Part shown: piece by piece, positions 6,923-13,471 of the stretch
Layout: each line of letters opens with the position of its first letter
How positions within the stretch are numbered: the stretch's first letter is position 1
Source: Clostridia bacterium
GTDB lineage: Bacteria > Bacillota > Clostridia > Oscillospirales > Butyricicoccaceae
Length of the DNA stretch: 14,894 nt
Assembly: GCA_017396925.1 (NCBI GenBank)
Contig: JAFQKM010000284.1
Span: 1 to 14,894 of the forward strand
Direction of reading: 5' to 3'
The notes under the pieces: generated by a model
Seen by the model: the letters and a program-made list of their open reading frames with translations, nothing else
What the model was told of the DNA's origin: nothing
The model's database searches: none
Program-made: the position numbers and the translations under genes

Positions 6923-9517
6923 TTAACACTCCTTTGCCTTCTTGACCAGCTCGTAGAGCTTACCCATGGCTTCGATGGGGGTCAGGACGTTGGGATCGAT
7001 GGTTTTGAGTTCTTCGATAATATCGCCGCCGGCCATGCCGCCCAGAGTGATCTGACCCAGGGGATCGGGCTGGCTGCGGGGCTTTTCCTGCACATGACCT
7101 TCGGTCTCGATCTCGCGCAGGATCTTTTTGGCGCGGCGCACAACGCTTTCGGGCAGGCCGGCCAGACCGGCGACCTCGATGCCGTAGCTCTTCTGAACGC
7201 CGCCGGGAACGATTTTTTTGATAAAAACGATCTCGTCGCCGTTTTTCTTGACGACAACGCTGTAGTTCTTGACCCCCGGCACGCTGCCTTCCATGTCGCA
7301 CAGCTCGTGGTAATGGGTGGCAAAGAGGGTCTTGGCGCCCAGCAGCTTCTTGCTGGCGGCGTGCTCGAGTACGGCACGGGCGATGGCCATGCCGTCGTAG
7401 GTGGAGGTGCCGCGGCCGATCTCGTCGAGGATGAGCAGCGATCGGGCGGTGGCGCTGCGCAGGATATCGGCCACCTCGTTCATCTCGACCATGAAGGTCG
7501 AGCGGCCGGTGGACAGATCGTCGGATGCGCCGACGCGGGTGAATACTTTATCACAGATGCCGATACGGGCCTCGGCGGCCGGAACAAAGGAGCCGCACTG
7601 GGCCATGATGACGATGAGCGCGACCTGACGCATATAGGTCGACTTGCCGGCCATGTTGGGGCCGGTGATGACATGTGCGCGATGCTCGCCGCAGTCGAGG
7701 TAGGCGTCGTTGGGGACAAAATAGCTGTCGCGCAGCACCTGCTCGACCACAGGATGGCGGCCCTCCCTGATGTCGATGACGTCGCTGAGGTCCATCTCGG
7801 GGCAGACATAGCGGTTTTTCTCGGCCGAATAGGCAAAGCTGCACAGAACGTCGGTCTCGGCCAGGACCCTTGCGGTCTCCTGTACACGGGCCACCTGATC
7901 GGCCACACGGGTGCGGATCTCGGTGAACAGCTGGTATTCCAGCGCCACCAGACGGTCCTTGGCCGAAAGGACCTCGCCCTCCAGCTCCTTGAGCTCGGGG
8001 GTGATGTAGCGCTCGCTGTTGGTCAGGGTCTGCTTGCGGATGTAATCATCGGGCACCAGATGGGAATTGACGCGGGAGACCTCGATATAATAGCCGAATA
8101 CTTTATTATAGCTGACCTTGAGCTTGGCAATGCCGGTGCGCTCGCGTTCGCGGCTCTCGATGGCGGCCAGACGGCCGGTACCGCCGCTGAGCAGTTCACG
8201 CAGACGGTCGACTTCCTGATGGAAGCCGTCGCGGATAACGCCGCCTTCACGGACCGAGAAGGGCGGCTCGGGGGTGATCGAAGCATCGACAAGGGCAAGA
8301 ATATCCTCGAGGCAGTCGAGGCGGCTGCAGAGGTCTCTGCCCTTGCGGCTCTCCAGTTTTGCAAGCTGGGCGCGGATGTCGGGCAGCAGGGCGCAGACCG
8401 CAGCCAGCGAACGCAGGTCGCGGCCGCCGGCGCTGCCGAAGACCACACGGCCGATGATGCGCTCGATGTCGTGGGTCTGCCTGAGCAGCTCGCGCAGTTC
8501 GTCCTTGACGAGGAAGTTCTTTACCAGCTCGCCCACCGCTTCGTGGCGGGCCTTAATCTCGCGCAGGTTGACCAGCGGCTTTTCGAGCCACTGGCGGATG
8601 AGGCGGGAGCCGGCGGCTGTGCGGGTCTGGTCGAGGACATGAAGCAGCGAGCCCTTCTTTTCGCCGCGCAGGGTGGCGGTCAGTTCGAGATTGCGGCGGG
8701 CCGTCATGTCGAGCCCCATAAACTGTTCGCCGCTGTAGACCTTGATGGCGGCGATGTGGCTCAGGTCGTTTTTCTGGGTTTCATGGAGGTAGGAAAGCAG
8801 GCCGCCGCAGGTGCGGACGATGCCTTCGTCGAGGCCGGAGATGTCCATCTTGCCGGCCATCTGGGCTTCCACCAGATCGCGGGCGGCATCGGGCACAAAA
8901 CGCCACTCCCCTGCCCGTTCGACATAGGCTTCCAGCTTGTCGCGCAGGAAGGTATAGAAGCCCTCGTTGGAATAGAGATAATCGGAAAGCAGCACCTCGC
9001 GGGGGCCGAAGCGGGCCATTTCGCTCTTGAGCTGCTCGAGGCCCTTGTCGGAGGGCAGGATGCAGGCCTGCATCTCGCCGGTCGACAGGTCGCAAAAGCA
9101 GACGGCGCCGCCCACTGTGTCCATATAGGCGGCCGCGATGTAGTTGTTGCGGTGCTCGTCGAGCATGGCAGGTTCCATGACCGTGCCGGGGGTGACCGTA
9201 CGGATGATCTCGCGCTTGACGAGGCCCTTGGCTGTGGCCGGATCTTCCATCTGCTCGCAGATGGCCACCTTATAGCCCTTCTGGATCAGGCGGGCAATAT
9301 AGCCCTCGGCGCTGTGGTAGGGCACGCCGCACATGGGGGCGCGCTCTTCCTGGCCGCAGTCGCGGCCGGTCAGCACCAGCTCCAGCTCTTTCGAGACCGT
9401 CTTGGCATCGTCGAAGAACATCTCGTAAAAGTCGCCGAGGCGGTAAAACAGGATCGAGTCGGGATTCTGCTCCTTGACCTCGAGGTACTGTTTCATCATC
9501 GGCGTAAACTCTGCCAT
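6923..9517 (-). CDS. mutS: DNA mismatch repair protein MutS
   Basis: Mismatch-recognition ATPase of the MutS1 type, 864 residues, the normal length. The N-terminal mismatch-binding domain has GDFYEMF (28–34) with the Phe-x-Glu wedge (F30, E32) and the CGVPYHSA motif (from residue 63). The core clamp and lever regions follow. The ATPase domain shows the Walker A TGPNMAGKSTYMRQ (about 618–631), Walker B LLILDEIGRGTSTYDG with D698 and E699, and the ATHYHEL motif. The C-terminal part has the helix-turn-helix segment GLPESVVRRAKKIL and a hydrophobic end. The ATG at 9517 has AAAGGAG 8 nt upstream. It follows miaB by 54 nt and is nearly fused to mutL, so recognition and incision partners are made together. 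Confidence 0.98.
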   Translation of the reverse strand: MAEFTPMMKQYLEVKEQNPDSILFYRLGDFYEMFFDDAKTVSKELELVLTGRDCGQEERAPMCGVPYHSAEGYIARLIQKGYKVAICEQMEDPATAKGLVKREIIRTVTPGTVMEPAMLDEHRNNYIAAAYMDTVGGAVCFCDLSTGEMQACILPSDKGLEQLKSEMARFGPREVLLSDYLYSNEGFYTFLRDKLEAYVERAGEWRFVPDAARDLVEAQMAGKMDISGLDEGIVRTCGGLLSYLHETQKNDLSHIAAIKVYSGEQFMGLDMTARRNLELTATLRGEKKGSLLHVLDQTRTAAGSRLIRQWLEKPLVNLREIKARHEAVGELVKNFLVKDELRELLRQTHDIERIIGRVVFGSAGGRDLRSLAAVCALLPDIRAQLAKLESRKGRDLCSRLDCLEDILALVDASITPEPPFSVREGGVIRDGFHQEVDRLRELLSGGTGRLAAIESRERERTGIAKLKVSYNKVFGYYIEVSRVNSHLVPDDYIRKQTLTNSERYITPELKELEGEVLSAKDRLVALEYQLFTEIRTRVADQVARVQETARVLAETDVLCSFAYSAEKNRYVCPEMDLSDVIDIREGRHPVVEQVLRDSYFVPNDAYLDCGEHRAHVITGPNMAGKSTYMRQVALIVIMAQCGSFVPAAEARIGICDKVFTRVGASDDLSTGRSTFMVEMNEVADILRSATARSLLILDEIGRGTSTYDGMAIARAVLEHAASKKLLGAKTLFATHYHELCDMEGSVPGVKNYSVVVKKNGDEIVFIKKIVPGGVQKSYGIEVAGLAGLPESVVRRAKKILREIETEGHVQEKPRSQPDPLGQITLGGMAGGDIIEELKTIDPNVLTPIEAMGKLYELVKKAKEC

Positions 9518-9571
9518 ATCTCTAACTCCTTTTTTAAATCTCTGTTCGTCTTTCTTCGGTGCAGCAGTTCC

Positions 9572-11005
9572 CTATTTGACAACACTTCCGAAGAGGGCCC
9601 ATGTGGAGCTCTTTTCGATGACGATGTCGGCATACTGGCCCTCCAGGCCTTCGGCGCCGCGGAGGTAGACCAGCTTGAAGCCCTCGGTGCGGGACTGCTT
9701 GGTATATTCGTTGTTGTAGCTGCGGTCGTTCTCTTCTTCGCCGACCAGTACGCGCAGGCGCTTGCCCACATAGGTGTCGTTGATCTCGCGGGAGATGCGG
9801 TTCTGTACCTCCAGCAGCTCTTCAAAGTTGCGCTGCTTCTCTTCCTTGGTGAGCACATCGGGCATATCCCATGCCTTGGTGCCCTTACGGGGCGAGAAGA
9901 TAAAGGTAAACAGGCTGTCGAAGCGCACACGCTCGAGCATTTTGATGGTGTCCTGAAACTCCTCGTTGGTCTCGCCGGGGAAGCCGACGATGATATCGGA
10001 GGTGATGGTCAGGTCGGGCATGACCGAACGGGCATAATCGACCAGCTCGAGATACTGTTCGCCGGTATAGCGGCGGTTCATCTCCTTCAGTACGCGGTCG
10101 TTGCCGCACTGGACGGGCAGATGGATCGAGTTGCAGACCTTCTCGCATCTGGCCATGGTATCAAACAGACGCTTGGTGGCGTCCTTGGGATGGCTGGTCA
10201 TGAAACGGACGCGGAAATCGCCGGGGATGGCGTTGATGCGCTCGAGCAGCTCGGGGAAATCGCAGACGCCCTCCAGATCGTTGCCGTAGGAATTGACGTT
10301 CTGGCCCAGCAGGGTGATGTCCTTATAGCCCTGCTCCAGCAGCTTCTTGAACTCGCGGATGATGACCTCGGGGTCACGGCTGCGCTCGCGGCCGCGGACA
10401 TAGGGCACGACGCAGTAGGAGCAGAAATTATTGCAGCCGTACATGATCGACAGCCACGCGCGGTGGCCCTGCTTGCGCACCGGCTCGATGTTCTCGATGA
10501 TGCAGCCCTTCTCGTCGCCCTCCAGATCGAAGACGCGCTTGCCGCGGGCAATGCGGCTATGGAGATTCTCGGGGAAACGGCAGAGGGCATGGGTGCCGAA
10601 AACGATATCAACGTAAGGATAGCTGTTTTTGATGCGCTCGGCTACATGTTTCTGCTGGGCCATGCAGCCACAGAGTACGGTGATCAGCTCGGGATTGTTC
10701 TTCTTGGCGTGGGACAGCTCGCCGACATTGCCGTAGACGCGCTGCTCGGCATGGTCGCGGATGGCGCAGGTGTTGACGATGACGATATCGGCCTCGTCGA
10801 TGCTGTCGCAGAAGCCGAAGCCCATCATGGCCAGCATACCGCGGATCAGCTCGGTGTCGGCCTCGTTCTGCTGGCAGCCGAAGGTCTGGGTAAAGGCCAT
10901 GGGCTGGCGGTCCAGCTTATTTTCATAGATGGCGCGGACCTTGTCGCAGTATTCCCGCTGGACCTGCATCAGTTCGTCCGAAACCACTCTCGATGTGTTG
11001 CTCAT
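9572..11005 (-). CDS. miaB: tRNA-2-methylthio-N6-dimethylallyladenosine synthase MiaB
   Basis: Radical-SAM methylthiotransferase that converts i6A37 (made by MiaA) into ms2i6A37 in tRNA. The 477-residue product has the UPF0004 domain with three cluster cysteines C44 (TFGCQQNEAD), C80 (VNTCAIRDHAE) and C114 (LCGCMAQ). The radical-SAM motif CNNFCSYCVVPYVRGRERSR follows, with C191, C195 and C198. The MTTase core includes LLGQNVNSYG, RFMTSHPKD, HLPVQCGND and IVGFPGET. A C-terminal TRAM-like RNA-binding region occupies about 410–475. QNVNSY and RFMTSHPK place it with MiaB rather than MtaB or RimO. The ATG at 11005 is preceded by GCGAGGT. It is the first gene of the miaB-mutS-mutL-miaA-hfq unit, under a strong promoter. 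Confidence 0.97.
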   Translation of the reverse strand: MSNTSRVVSDELMQVQREYCDKVRAIYENKLDRQPMAFTQTFGCQQNEADTELIRGMLAMMGFGFCDSIDEADIVIVNTCAIRDHAEQRVYGNVGELSHAKKNNPELITVLCGCMAQQKHVAERIKNSYPYVDIVFGTHALCRFPENLHSRIARGKRVFDLEGDEKGCIIENIEPVRKQGHRAWLSIMYGCNNFCSYCVVPYVRGRERSRDPEVIIREFKKLLEQGYKDITLLGQNVNSYGNDLEGVCDFPELLERINAIPGDFRVRFMTSHPKDATKRLFDTMARCEKVCNSIHLPVQCGNDRVLKEMNRRYTGEQYLELVDYARSVMPDLTITSDIIVGFPGETNEEFQDTIKMLERVRFDSLFTFIFSPRKGTKAWDMPDVLTKEEKQRNFEELLEVQNRISREINDTYVGKRLRVLVGEEENDRSYNNEYTKQSRTEGFKLVYLRGAEGLEGQYADIVIEKSSTWALFGSVVK

Positions 11006-11049
11006 ATATGGATACCTCGCGTAAAAAAGTGCATATCTTTAGACATTAA

Positions 11050-11078
11050 ATTATAGCACAAGGGACCTGTTTCGACAA
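11050..11078 (-). promoter_or_regulatory. Sigma-A type promoter of the miaB operon
   Basis: On the minus strand -35 TTGTCG (11073–11078), a 17-nt spacer and a perfect -10 TATAAT (11050–11055). Transcription should start near 11043, about 38 nt before the miaB ATG. No structured leader is visible. Confidence 0.85.
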
Positions 11079-11087
11079 GAGGGGTGC

Positions 11088-11118
11088 AAAGCAAAACCGC
11101 CCGACTTTTGCCGGACGG
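11088..11118 (-). terminator. Terminator after the small membrane-protein pair
   Basis: On the minus strand arm CCGTCCG (11112–11118) pairs with CGGGCGG (11097–11103), including one G·U pair, across an 8-nt loop. TTTTGCTTT follows. It lies 6 nt after the stop of the 124-residue gene and just upstream of the miaB promoter. Confidence 0.75.
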
Positions 11119-11124
11119 CTTTGT

Positions 11125-11499
11125 TCATTCTTCTATGATGTTTTCTTCGGCACGTTCCAGCCGCAGCCGCGGGTCAAGGTCGTAATGTTCGAGCAGCAGA
11201 TATTCCTGTTCAGGCGTCATGTAATTGACATAGATGACACCACGATTTTCCGGCGCATAGGACTTTCCGTTGCCGTGCCAGATCGTACCGATCTCCCATT
11301 CCGGGTGTGCCTCTGCCACTTCCTTCAAATCATATATGGCTTTTTCCCAGACGTAATTCATGGGGAACTGCCGTAATTCTTCCACCGTTCGCGCCCCACG
11401 TCCATAAAACCCAAAAAGCGCCAGATCCGCCCATAGAAGCGGCGACAAAATACCAAGACAAAGCAGCACGAACAGAAGATTTAAAACAAATCTTTTCAT
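11125..11499 (-). CDS. Small secreted or membrane-anchored protein of unknown function
   Basis: I do not recognise this 124-residue product. It begins MKRFVLNLLFVLLCLGIL, a basic start and hydrophobic helix (about residues 4–24) that could be a signal peptide ending near PLLWA-D or a single membrane anchor. The rest is a soluble, acidic domain with several aromatic residues, including YVWEKAIYDLKEVAE, IGTIWHGNGKSY and RGVIYVNYMTPEQEY, ending in the charged ERAEENIIEE. The ATG at 11499 overlaps the stop of the upstream small gene as TGATG, so translation is probably coupled; its own ribosome binding site is weak. Base composition is visibly more AT-rich than the flanking genes, suggesting a different origin. 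The open frame runs 30 codons further upstream, but that part is the other gene in a different frame. Confidence 0.7.
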   Translation of the reverse strand: MKRFVLNLLFVLLCLGILSPLLWADLALFGFYGRGARTVEELRQFPMNYVWEKAIYDLKEVAEAHPEWEIGTIWHGNGKSYAPENRGVIYVNYMTPEQEYLLLEHYDLDPRLRLERAEENIIEE

Positions 11500-11657
11500 C
11501 ACGCAAATGTTCCATACATCATTCCCAAGACGCTGATATGCAGATCTTTGAGAATGGCAAAAATATTCAGGTTCTGATACAACCAACACAAAAAGAGCAT
11601 ATTGACTGCGGCAAACACCAAAACGGCCATCAGAATTCTTTTCTTCATTTCAAACAC
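11499..11657 (-). CDS. Small single-helix membrane protein, unknown function
   Basis: A 52-residue frame. From the GTG at 11657 it reads MFEMKKRILMAVLVFAAV, then continues NMLFLCWLYQ and ends LGMMYGTFA. One hydrophobic helix (about residues 8–26) follows two basic residues, so it should insert in the membrane. The start is a choice. GTG at 11657 has GGAG 6 nt upstream (11664–11667) and an in-frame stop immediately before it. The ATG at 11648 would give 49 residues but places the same GGAG 15 nt away. Its stop shares one base with the start of the next gene (TGATG). Its promoter lies 30 nt upstream. I do not recognise the family. It might be a leader or partner peptide for the downstream gene, whose N-terminal region is similarly Lys/Arg plus Leu/Val rich. 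Confidence 0.55.
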   Translation of the reverse strand: MFEMKKRILMAVLVFAAVNMLFLCWLYQNLNIFAILKDLHISVLGMMYGTFA

Positions 11658-11685
11658 ACATCACTCCGCACTATATTACTGTATT

Positions 11686-11714
11686 ATTATGCTGCACCGC
11701 ATTGCTTTTGTCAA
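11686..11714 (-). promoter_or_regulatory. Promoter of the small membrane-protein pair
   Basis: On the minus strand a perfect -35 TTGACA (11709–11714), a 17-nt spacer and -10 CATAAT (11686–11691). It is back to back with the aminopeptidase promoter; 16 nt separate the two -35 boxes. Confidence 0.8.
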
Positions 11715-11730
11715 TCCATCCCCCGCACCC

Positions 11731-11759
11731 TTGCAATCCTGTGCCAAATCATGCATAAT
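11731..11759 (+). promoter_or_regulatory. Promoter of the M18 aminopeptidase gene
   Basis: -35 TTGCAA (11731–11736), a 17-nt spacer and -10 CATAAT (11754–11759), giving a leader of about 30 nt before the ATG at 11797. It is divergent from the small-gene promoter, so one bound factor could influence both. Confidence 0.72.
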
Positions 11760-11796
11760 AAAACTATCCAAAACACACCAATGGAGGTAATTTATC

Positions 11797-13080
11797 ATGG
11801 CATACAATAACGAAGGCTTCAAGGCCTTTATGCAGGCTTCCACCACCCCCTTCCACGCCGTTGTCAACGCATCGGCCATTCTGGAAGAGGCCGGCTTCAA
11901 GAAGCTGAATGTTACAGAAAAGTGGTCTCTCGAAAAGGGCGGCCGCTACTATGTCGTTTCCAACGACAGCTATCTCTGCGCTTTCCAGATCGGCGAACAG
12001 TGGGAAGTCTCTCAGGGCTGCCATGTCGGTGCATCCCACAGTGACTCCCCCTGTTTCCGCATCAAGCCCCATGCCGAGCTGAAGATCGGCGGCTATCTCT
12101 GCCTCGATACCGAAGTTTACGGCGGCCCCCGTCTGGAAACATGGCTCGACCGTCCCCTGTCGATCGCCGGCCGCGTGATCCTGAAGAGCGACGACGTTCT
12201 GCATCCCACCGTCCGTCTGTATGACGCCGGCCGTCCCGTCGTCATGATCGCCGACCTGGCCCCCCACATTTCCGACAAGACCAAGGTCGAGCCCAAGGTC
12301 GCTTCCAAGATGTATCCCATCCTGGGCATGGCCGACGGCACCGAGAGCGAGCACTTTTTCCGTGATTTCCTGGCAAATGAGCTGAATGTCGCGTGGGATG
12401 ATATCCTCGACTATGAGCTGTATGTCTACAACTGCGCCCCTGTTTCCGATTGGGGACAGAAGGGTGAGCTGCTGGCTTCCCCCAGACTCGACAACCTGAC
12501 ATCGGTCTATGCCCTGATCTCGGCCATCACCGGCTCGGAGAACAAGAAGGGCATCAGCGCCGCCATCGCCTACGACCACGAAGAGATCGGCAACCGCTCG
12601 AAGGTCGGCGCCAACTCCAACATCACCGAATACATCTTCAAGCGCATCTACAAGGGCCTCGGCTATGGCGACGAGGAATACATGATGGCCATGGGCAGCA
12701 GCCTGATCTTCTCGCTGGACGCCGCCCACGCCTACAATCCCATGCACACCGGCCGCTATGACCAGAACAACCATGTTGTTCCCAACAAGGGTCTGGCCAT
12801 CAAGCAGGCCTGCTCGCAGTCCTATGCCACCGACAGCCTGATGACCGGCATCGTCGAGCAGCTGTGCCAGAAGTACGAGATCCCCTATCAGAAGTTCTCC
12901 AACCACTCCGACATCCGCGGCGGCGGCACCATCGGCTCGGTCATCTCGGCCATGCTGCCTGCCAACGCCATCGATATGGGTGTTCCCCTGCTGTCGATGC
13001 ACTCGGCCCTCGAAATGATCGGCCAGGAGGATGAGAACAGCCTGATCCATCTGCTGACCGCATTCTATAACGAGAGATAA
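11797..13080 (+). CDS. apeB: M18-family metallo-aminopeptidase
   Basis: Cytoplasmic dinuclear-metal aminopeptidase of the M18 (aspartyl aminopeptidase) family, 427 residues, matching the shorter bacterial subgroup often called apeB. All expected ligands are visible: H81 in ASHSDSP, bridging D232 in ASPRLDN, catalytic E262 and ligand E263 in DHEEIGNRS, D308 in SLDAAHAYNP, and H402 in SMHSALE. Conserved family blocks also include VEPKVASKMYP-like and SNHSDIRGGGTIG segments. The ATG at 11797 has GGAGG 8–9 nt upstream and its own promoter. Residues 408–427, after the last ligand, are encoded by 63 bp that recur twice downstream in the 188-bp array, so the C-terminal end may have been replaced by recombination. 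Substrate preference (Asp/Glu or broader) cannot be read from the sequence. It is probably co-transcribed with the nitroreductase gene. Confidence 0.92.
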   Translation: MAYNNEGFKAFMQASTTPFHAVVNASAILEEAGFKKLNVTEKWSLEKGGRYYVVSNDSYLCAFQIGEQWEVSQGCHVGASHSDSPCFRIKPHAELKIGGYLCLDTEVYGGPRLETWLDRPLSIAGRVILKSDDVLHPTVRLYDAGRPVVMIADLAPHISDKTKVEPKVASKMYPILGMADGTESEHFFRDFLANELNVAWDDILDYELYVYNCAPVSDWGQKGELLASPRLDNLTSVYALISAITGSENKKGISAAIAYDHEEIGNRSKVGANSNITEYIFKRIYKGLGYGDEEYMMAMGSSLIFSLDAAHAYNPMHTGRYDQNNHVVPNKGLAIKQACSQSYATDSLMTGIVEQLCQKYEIPYQKFSNHSDIRGGGTIGSVISAMLPANAIDMGVPLLSMHSALEMIGQEDENSLIHLLTAFYNER

Positions 13081-13205
13081 AACCTGAATCGGTCTGCGGC
13101 CGATCATCCTCGCCGACCCTTCGGCGTCGATTTTGGAAGGCTTTGCCGCCCAAAATCTATCCAATTGCAAGGGGACCACGCGAAATGTGTTCATTTCGTG
13201 GGGAA
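13081..13205 (+). repeat. Hairpin-rich 125-bp element, copy A
   Basis: Non-coding spacer with three imperfect or perfect hairpins: CGCCGA/TCGGCG with a 4-nt loop (13111–13126); GATTTTGG/CCAAAATC (13129–13157) enclosing a second small stem GGC-TTT-GCC; and CGAAATG/CATTTCG with a TGTT loop (13181–13198), extended by CCA/TGG past a 2-nt bulge. GGCCGATCAT at 13098–13107 is the reverse complement of ATGATCGGCC at 13015–13024 inside the gene. No gene, promoter or T-run is seen. Confidence 0.85.
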
Positions 13206-13268
13206 ATCGGCCAGGAGGACGAGGCTTCGCTCATCAAGCTGCTGACCGCATTCTACAACGAAAGATAA
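13206..13268 (+). pseudogene. First displaced copy of the aminopeptidase 3' end
   Basis: Encodes IGQEDEASLIKLLTAFYNER and stop in a frame opened only by the upstream element; no start codon or full gene precedes it. Against the gene's own tail 7 codons differ: 5 are synonymous (including an AGC to TCG serine switch), and 2 change the residue (Asn to Ala, His to Lys). That pattern indicates divergence while the sequence was part of a working gene, not decay in place. Confidence 0.8.
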
Positions 13269-13393
13269 AACCTGAATCGATCTGCGGCCGATCATCCTCG
13301 CCGATCCTTCGGCGTCGATTTTGGAAGGCTTTGCCGCCCAAAATCTATCCAATCGCAAGGGGACCACGCGAAATGTGTTCATTTCGTGGGGAA
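13269..13393 (+). repeat. Hairpin-rich 125-bp element, copy B
   Basis: Same element as copy A with three base changes. One lies near its 5' end, one in the loop of the first hairpin (13299–13314), and one before the GCAAGGGG stretch. All hairpin stems are preserved; the near identity indicates recent duplication or homogenisation. Confidence 0.85.
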
Positions 13394-13456
13394 ATCGGCC
13401 AGGAGGACGAGAACAGCCTGATCCGTCTGCTGACTGCATTCTATAACGAGAGATAA
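13394..13456 (+). pseudogene. Second displaced copy of the aminopeptidase 3' end
   Basis: Encodes the same 20-residue end as the gene except for Arg in place of His; two further differences are synonymous. It lies directly before the nitroreductase ribosome binding site (GGGAGG at 13460–13465). If the array grew by insertions at the gene end, this outermost copy would be the original chromosomal tail. Confidence 0.8.
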
Positions 13457-13471
13457 ACCGGGAGGTTTTTT

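Larger units (their letters stand above)
13018..13456 (+). repeat. 188-bp-period array: aminopeptidase 3'-end copies alternating with a 125-bp element
   Basis: Counting from ATCGGCC, units are 13018–13205, 13206–13393 and a partial 13394–13456. Each complete unit is a 63-bp copy of the gene's last 20 codons plus stop, then a 125-bp non-coding element. The stop codons lie at 13078–13080, 13266–13268 and 13454–13456, exactly 188 bp apart; 188 is not a multiple of 3, so the copies fall in different frames. The two element copies differ at 3 of 125 positions. The tail copies differ more: 12/63 (gene vs first copy), 3/63 (gene vs second copy) and 13/63 (first vs second). The array fills almost the whole 391-bp gap before the nitroreductase gene. 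Confidence 0.93.

Noticed and set aside
4862..11056. A plus-strand open frame of 2064 codons antisense to mutL, mutS and miaB
   Set aside because: It is the shadow of three well-supported genes with GC-rich codon use that avoids the reverse complements of stop codons. Its translation is low in recognisable motifs and repetitive in Gly/Ala/Asp/Val. No ribosome binding site or promoter supports it.
11764..13194. A 476-codon minus-strand open frame opposite the aminopeptidase gene
   Set aside because: The aminopeptidase on the plus strand has all metal ligands, a promoter and a ribosome binding site; the antisense frame has none of these.
13176..13203. Hairpin in the 125-bp element as an intrinsic terminator
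   Set aside because: The stem is followed by GGGGAAAT with no T-run.
13133..13456. A 107-codon frame ending in the aminopeptidase tail sequence
   Set aside because: It merely reads through one element, an out-of-frame tail copy, and the second tail copy. It has no ribosome binding site, and the only protein-like part is the repeated 20-codon end.
13018..13456. CRISPR-like repeat array
   Set aside because: The period is 188 bp, only two full units exist, the spacers are nearly identical, and no cas genes are nearby.
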